From Branchinecta lynchi (taxonomy: Eukaryota; Arthropoda; Branchiopoda; Anostraca; Branchinectidae): a stretch of 64,000 bases of DNA. The stretch spans positions 3,307,790 through 3,371,789 of the forward strand of contig JAKZAP010000021.1 of NCBI GenBank assembly GCA_023053575.1, in the 5' to 3' direction. The position numbers and the translations under genes are program-made. The stretch's first letter is position 1. The number at the start of each line of letters is the position of its first letter. The notes under the pieces are model-generated. The model was not told the origin of the DNA, made no database searches, and was given only the letters and a program-made list of their open reading frames with translations. Below are positions 63,408 to 64,000 of the stretch, piece by piece.

Positions 63408-64000
63408 ATGATTAAGTATTGGGAAAAAATATTAATATTGCCGGGTGAAAGACTATTGAAAGATGCGTATCTTGAGTCGTTGAAGGACGAAACACACGAT
63501 TCCTGGGCTTTCCAGATTCGTTCAATATTAGATAGTTGCGGGCTTGGTTATATGTGGAATAGAGGGGAGGGTCCGGGGAGAGAGTTAGGGTTTGTTTCAA
63601 AAGAAGTTAGTAGTAGGTTAATTGACCAAGAAATCCAGGTTTGGTTAGCTAGGATAAGAGATAGTGGATCCTTTAGTTTGTATGCAGAGGCTAAAGAGAT
63701 TTGGGGTGAAGAAATTTATTTTAAAGCGGGTCTAAAAAAAGAGGAAATGAAACTAATTTTAAATATGAGGGCAGATAGCTTGCCACTTGGTGAAAGACGA
63801 AAGTATTTGGGAAGTGTTAGGGAGAAATCTGGTCCTTACTTTTGTCCAATGTGCGGTGAGGGAGATGAGGATCTAATTCATTTTATGTGTGGTTGTGATG
63901 AAATTGAGGATCTGAGGGAGGAAATTTTTAAGGGAGAGATTCATGGGAGGAAGTGGTTGTTAAATATTATGCGGAGTAGGGATTTTCTTAGTATAAGAAA
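63408..64000 (+). pseudogene. LINE ORF2 C-terminal region with zinc knuckle (partial)
   Basis: Open from ATG 63408 to the window edge without a stop. Starts MIKYWEKILILPGERLLKDA, the usual segment after the thumb, and later has CPMCGEGDEDLIHFMCGC (about 63851-63904), a C-terminal Cys/His knuckle typical of several LINE clades. A -1 or +2 shift relative to the preceding frame separates the two parts. Confidence 0.75.

Larger units (their letters stand above)
62900..64000 (+). mobile_element. 5'-truncated LINE, 3' part of ORF2 (runs off the window)
   Basis: Recognisable coding begins near 62920 (NPEKLQKFIDLLEDYL in one frame, the start of the thumb after the YADD motif, which is missing). It continues in three frame-shifted pieces to the window end. 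The first shift lies in an A-run at 62969-62979. Contains no catalytic motif. Different family from the two LINEs at 22-31 kb. Confidence 0.75.

Overview
The window is animal nuclear DNA, most likely from an invertebrate and plausibly an arthropod. It has GT-AG introns, a replication-type histone H1 gene with a 3' histone stem-loop, RNase H-bearing LINEs of the I/LOA type, several hAT-type elements, and many foldback MITEs with recognisable target-site duplications. Gene density is very low. Most of the sequence is layered, nested mobile-element debris. No operon, phage or CRISPR signal is present.

Host genes. (1) A 4-exon, 3'-incomplete gene for the mitochondrial pentatricopeptide protein PTCD1 lies on the minus strand (exons at 17802-17542, 15082-14945, 3448-3277 and 1433-1285). 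All exon phases match, and its introns are full of transposons. Intron 2 starts with a tandem array that repeats the 3' end of exon 2 together with its splice donor. (2) An intronless histone H1 gene is at 43401-42781 (minus), with a perfect histone stem-loop 33 bases after the stop codon. (3) The last coding exon of a Rho GDP-dissociation inhibitor is at 61064-60868 (minus). (4) An orphan exon encodes the second half of a THAP zinc finger (51397-51117, minus). (5) A terminal exon resembles the cysteine-rich C-terminal domain of P2X7-like proteins (47887-48040, plus).

Layout. 1-17.8 kb is the PTCD1 locus with its inserted repeats, including a 2.26-kb hAT element at 9657-11916 with a perfect 8-bp target duplication. 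18-22.6 kb holds MITEs, a diverged 400-bp duplication and a 45-bp minisatellite. 22.7-30.9 kb is a nearly complete LINE (ORF1 with zinc knuckles; ORF2 with endonuclease, reverse transcriptase and RNase H) into which a second, 5'-truncated LINE inserted in the opposite direction at 24767-27371. Removing the insert restores ORF2 exactly. 31-42.6 kb is a mosaic of MITEs, including a nested hAT-in-foldback pair and a small inversion with one breakpoint inside a MITE. 42.7-43.5 kb is histone H1. 44-60 kb contains local duplications, MITEs, the THAP and P2X7-like exons and a tRNA-headed SINE. 60.8-64 kb holds the RhoGDI exon and a third LINE running off the window edge.

The commonest repeat is an approximately 1.06-kb non-coding element (ten copies or fragments). 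Its ends carry the palindrome TTTTGGGATCCCAAAA, and its interior is made of ~135-bp subrepeats. An empty-site relative inside this window shows where one copy inserted. Its architecture recalls Helentron/DINE-1-like elements, but that assignment is an inference.
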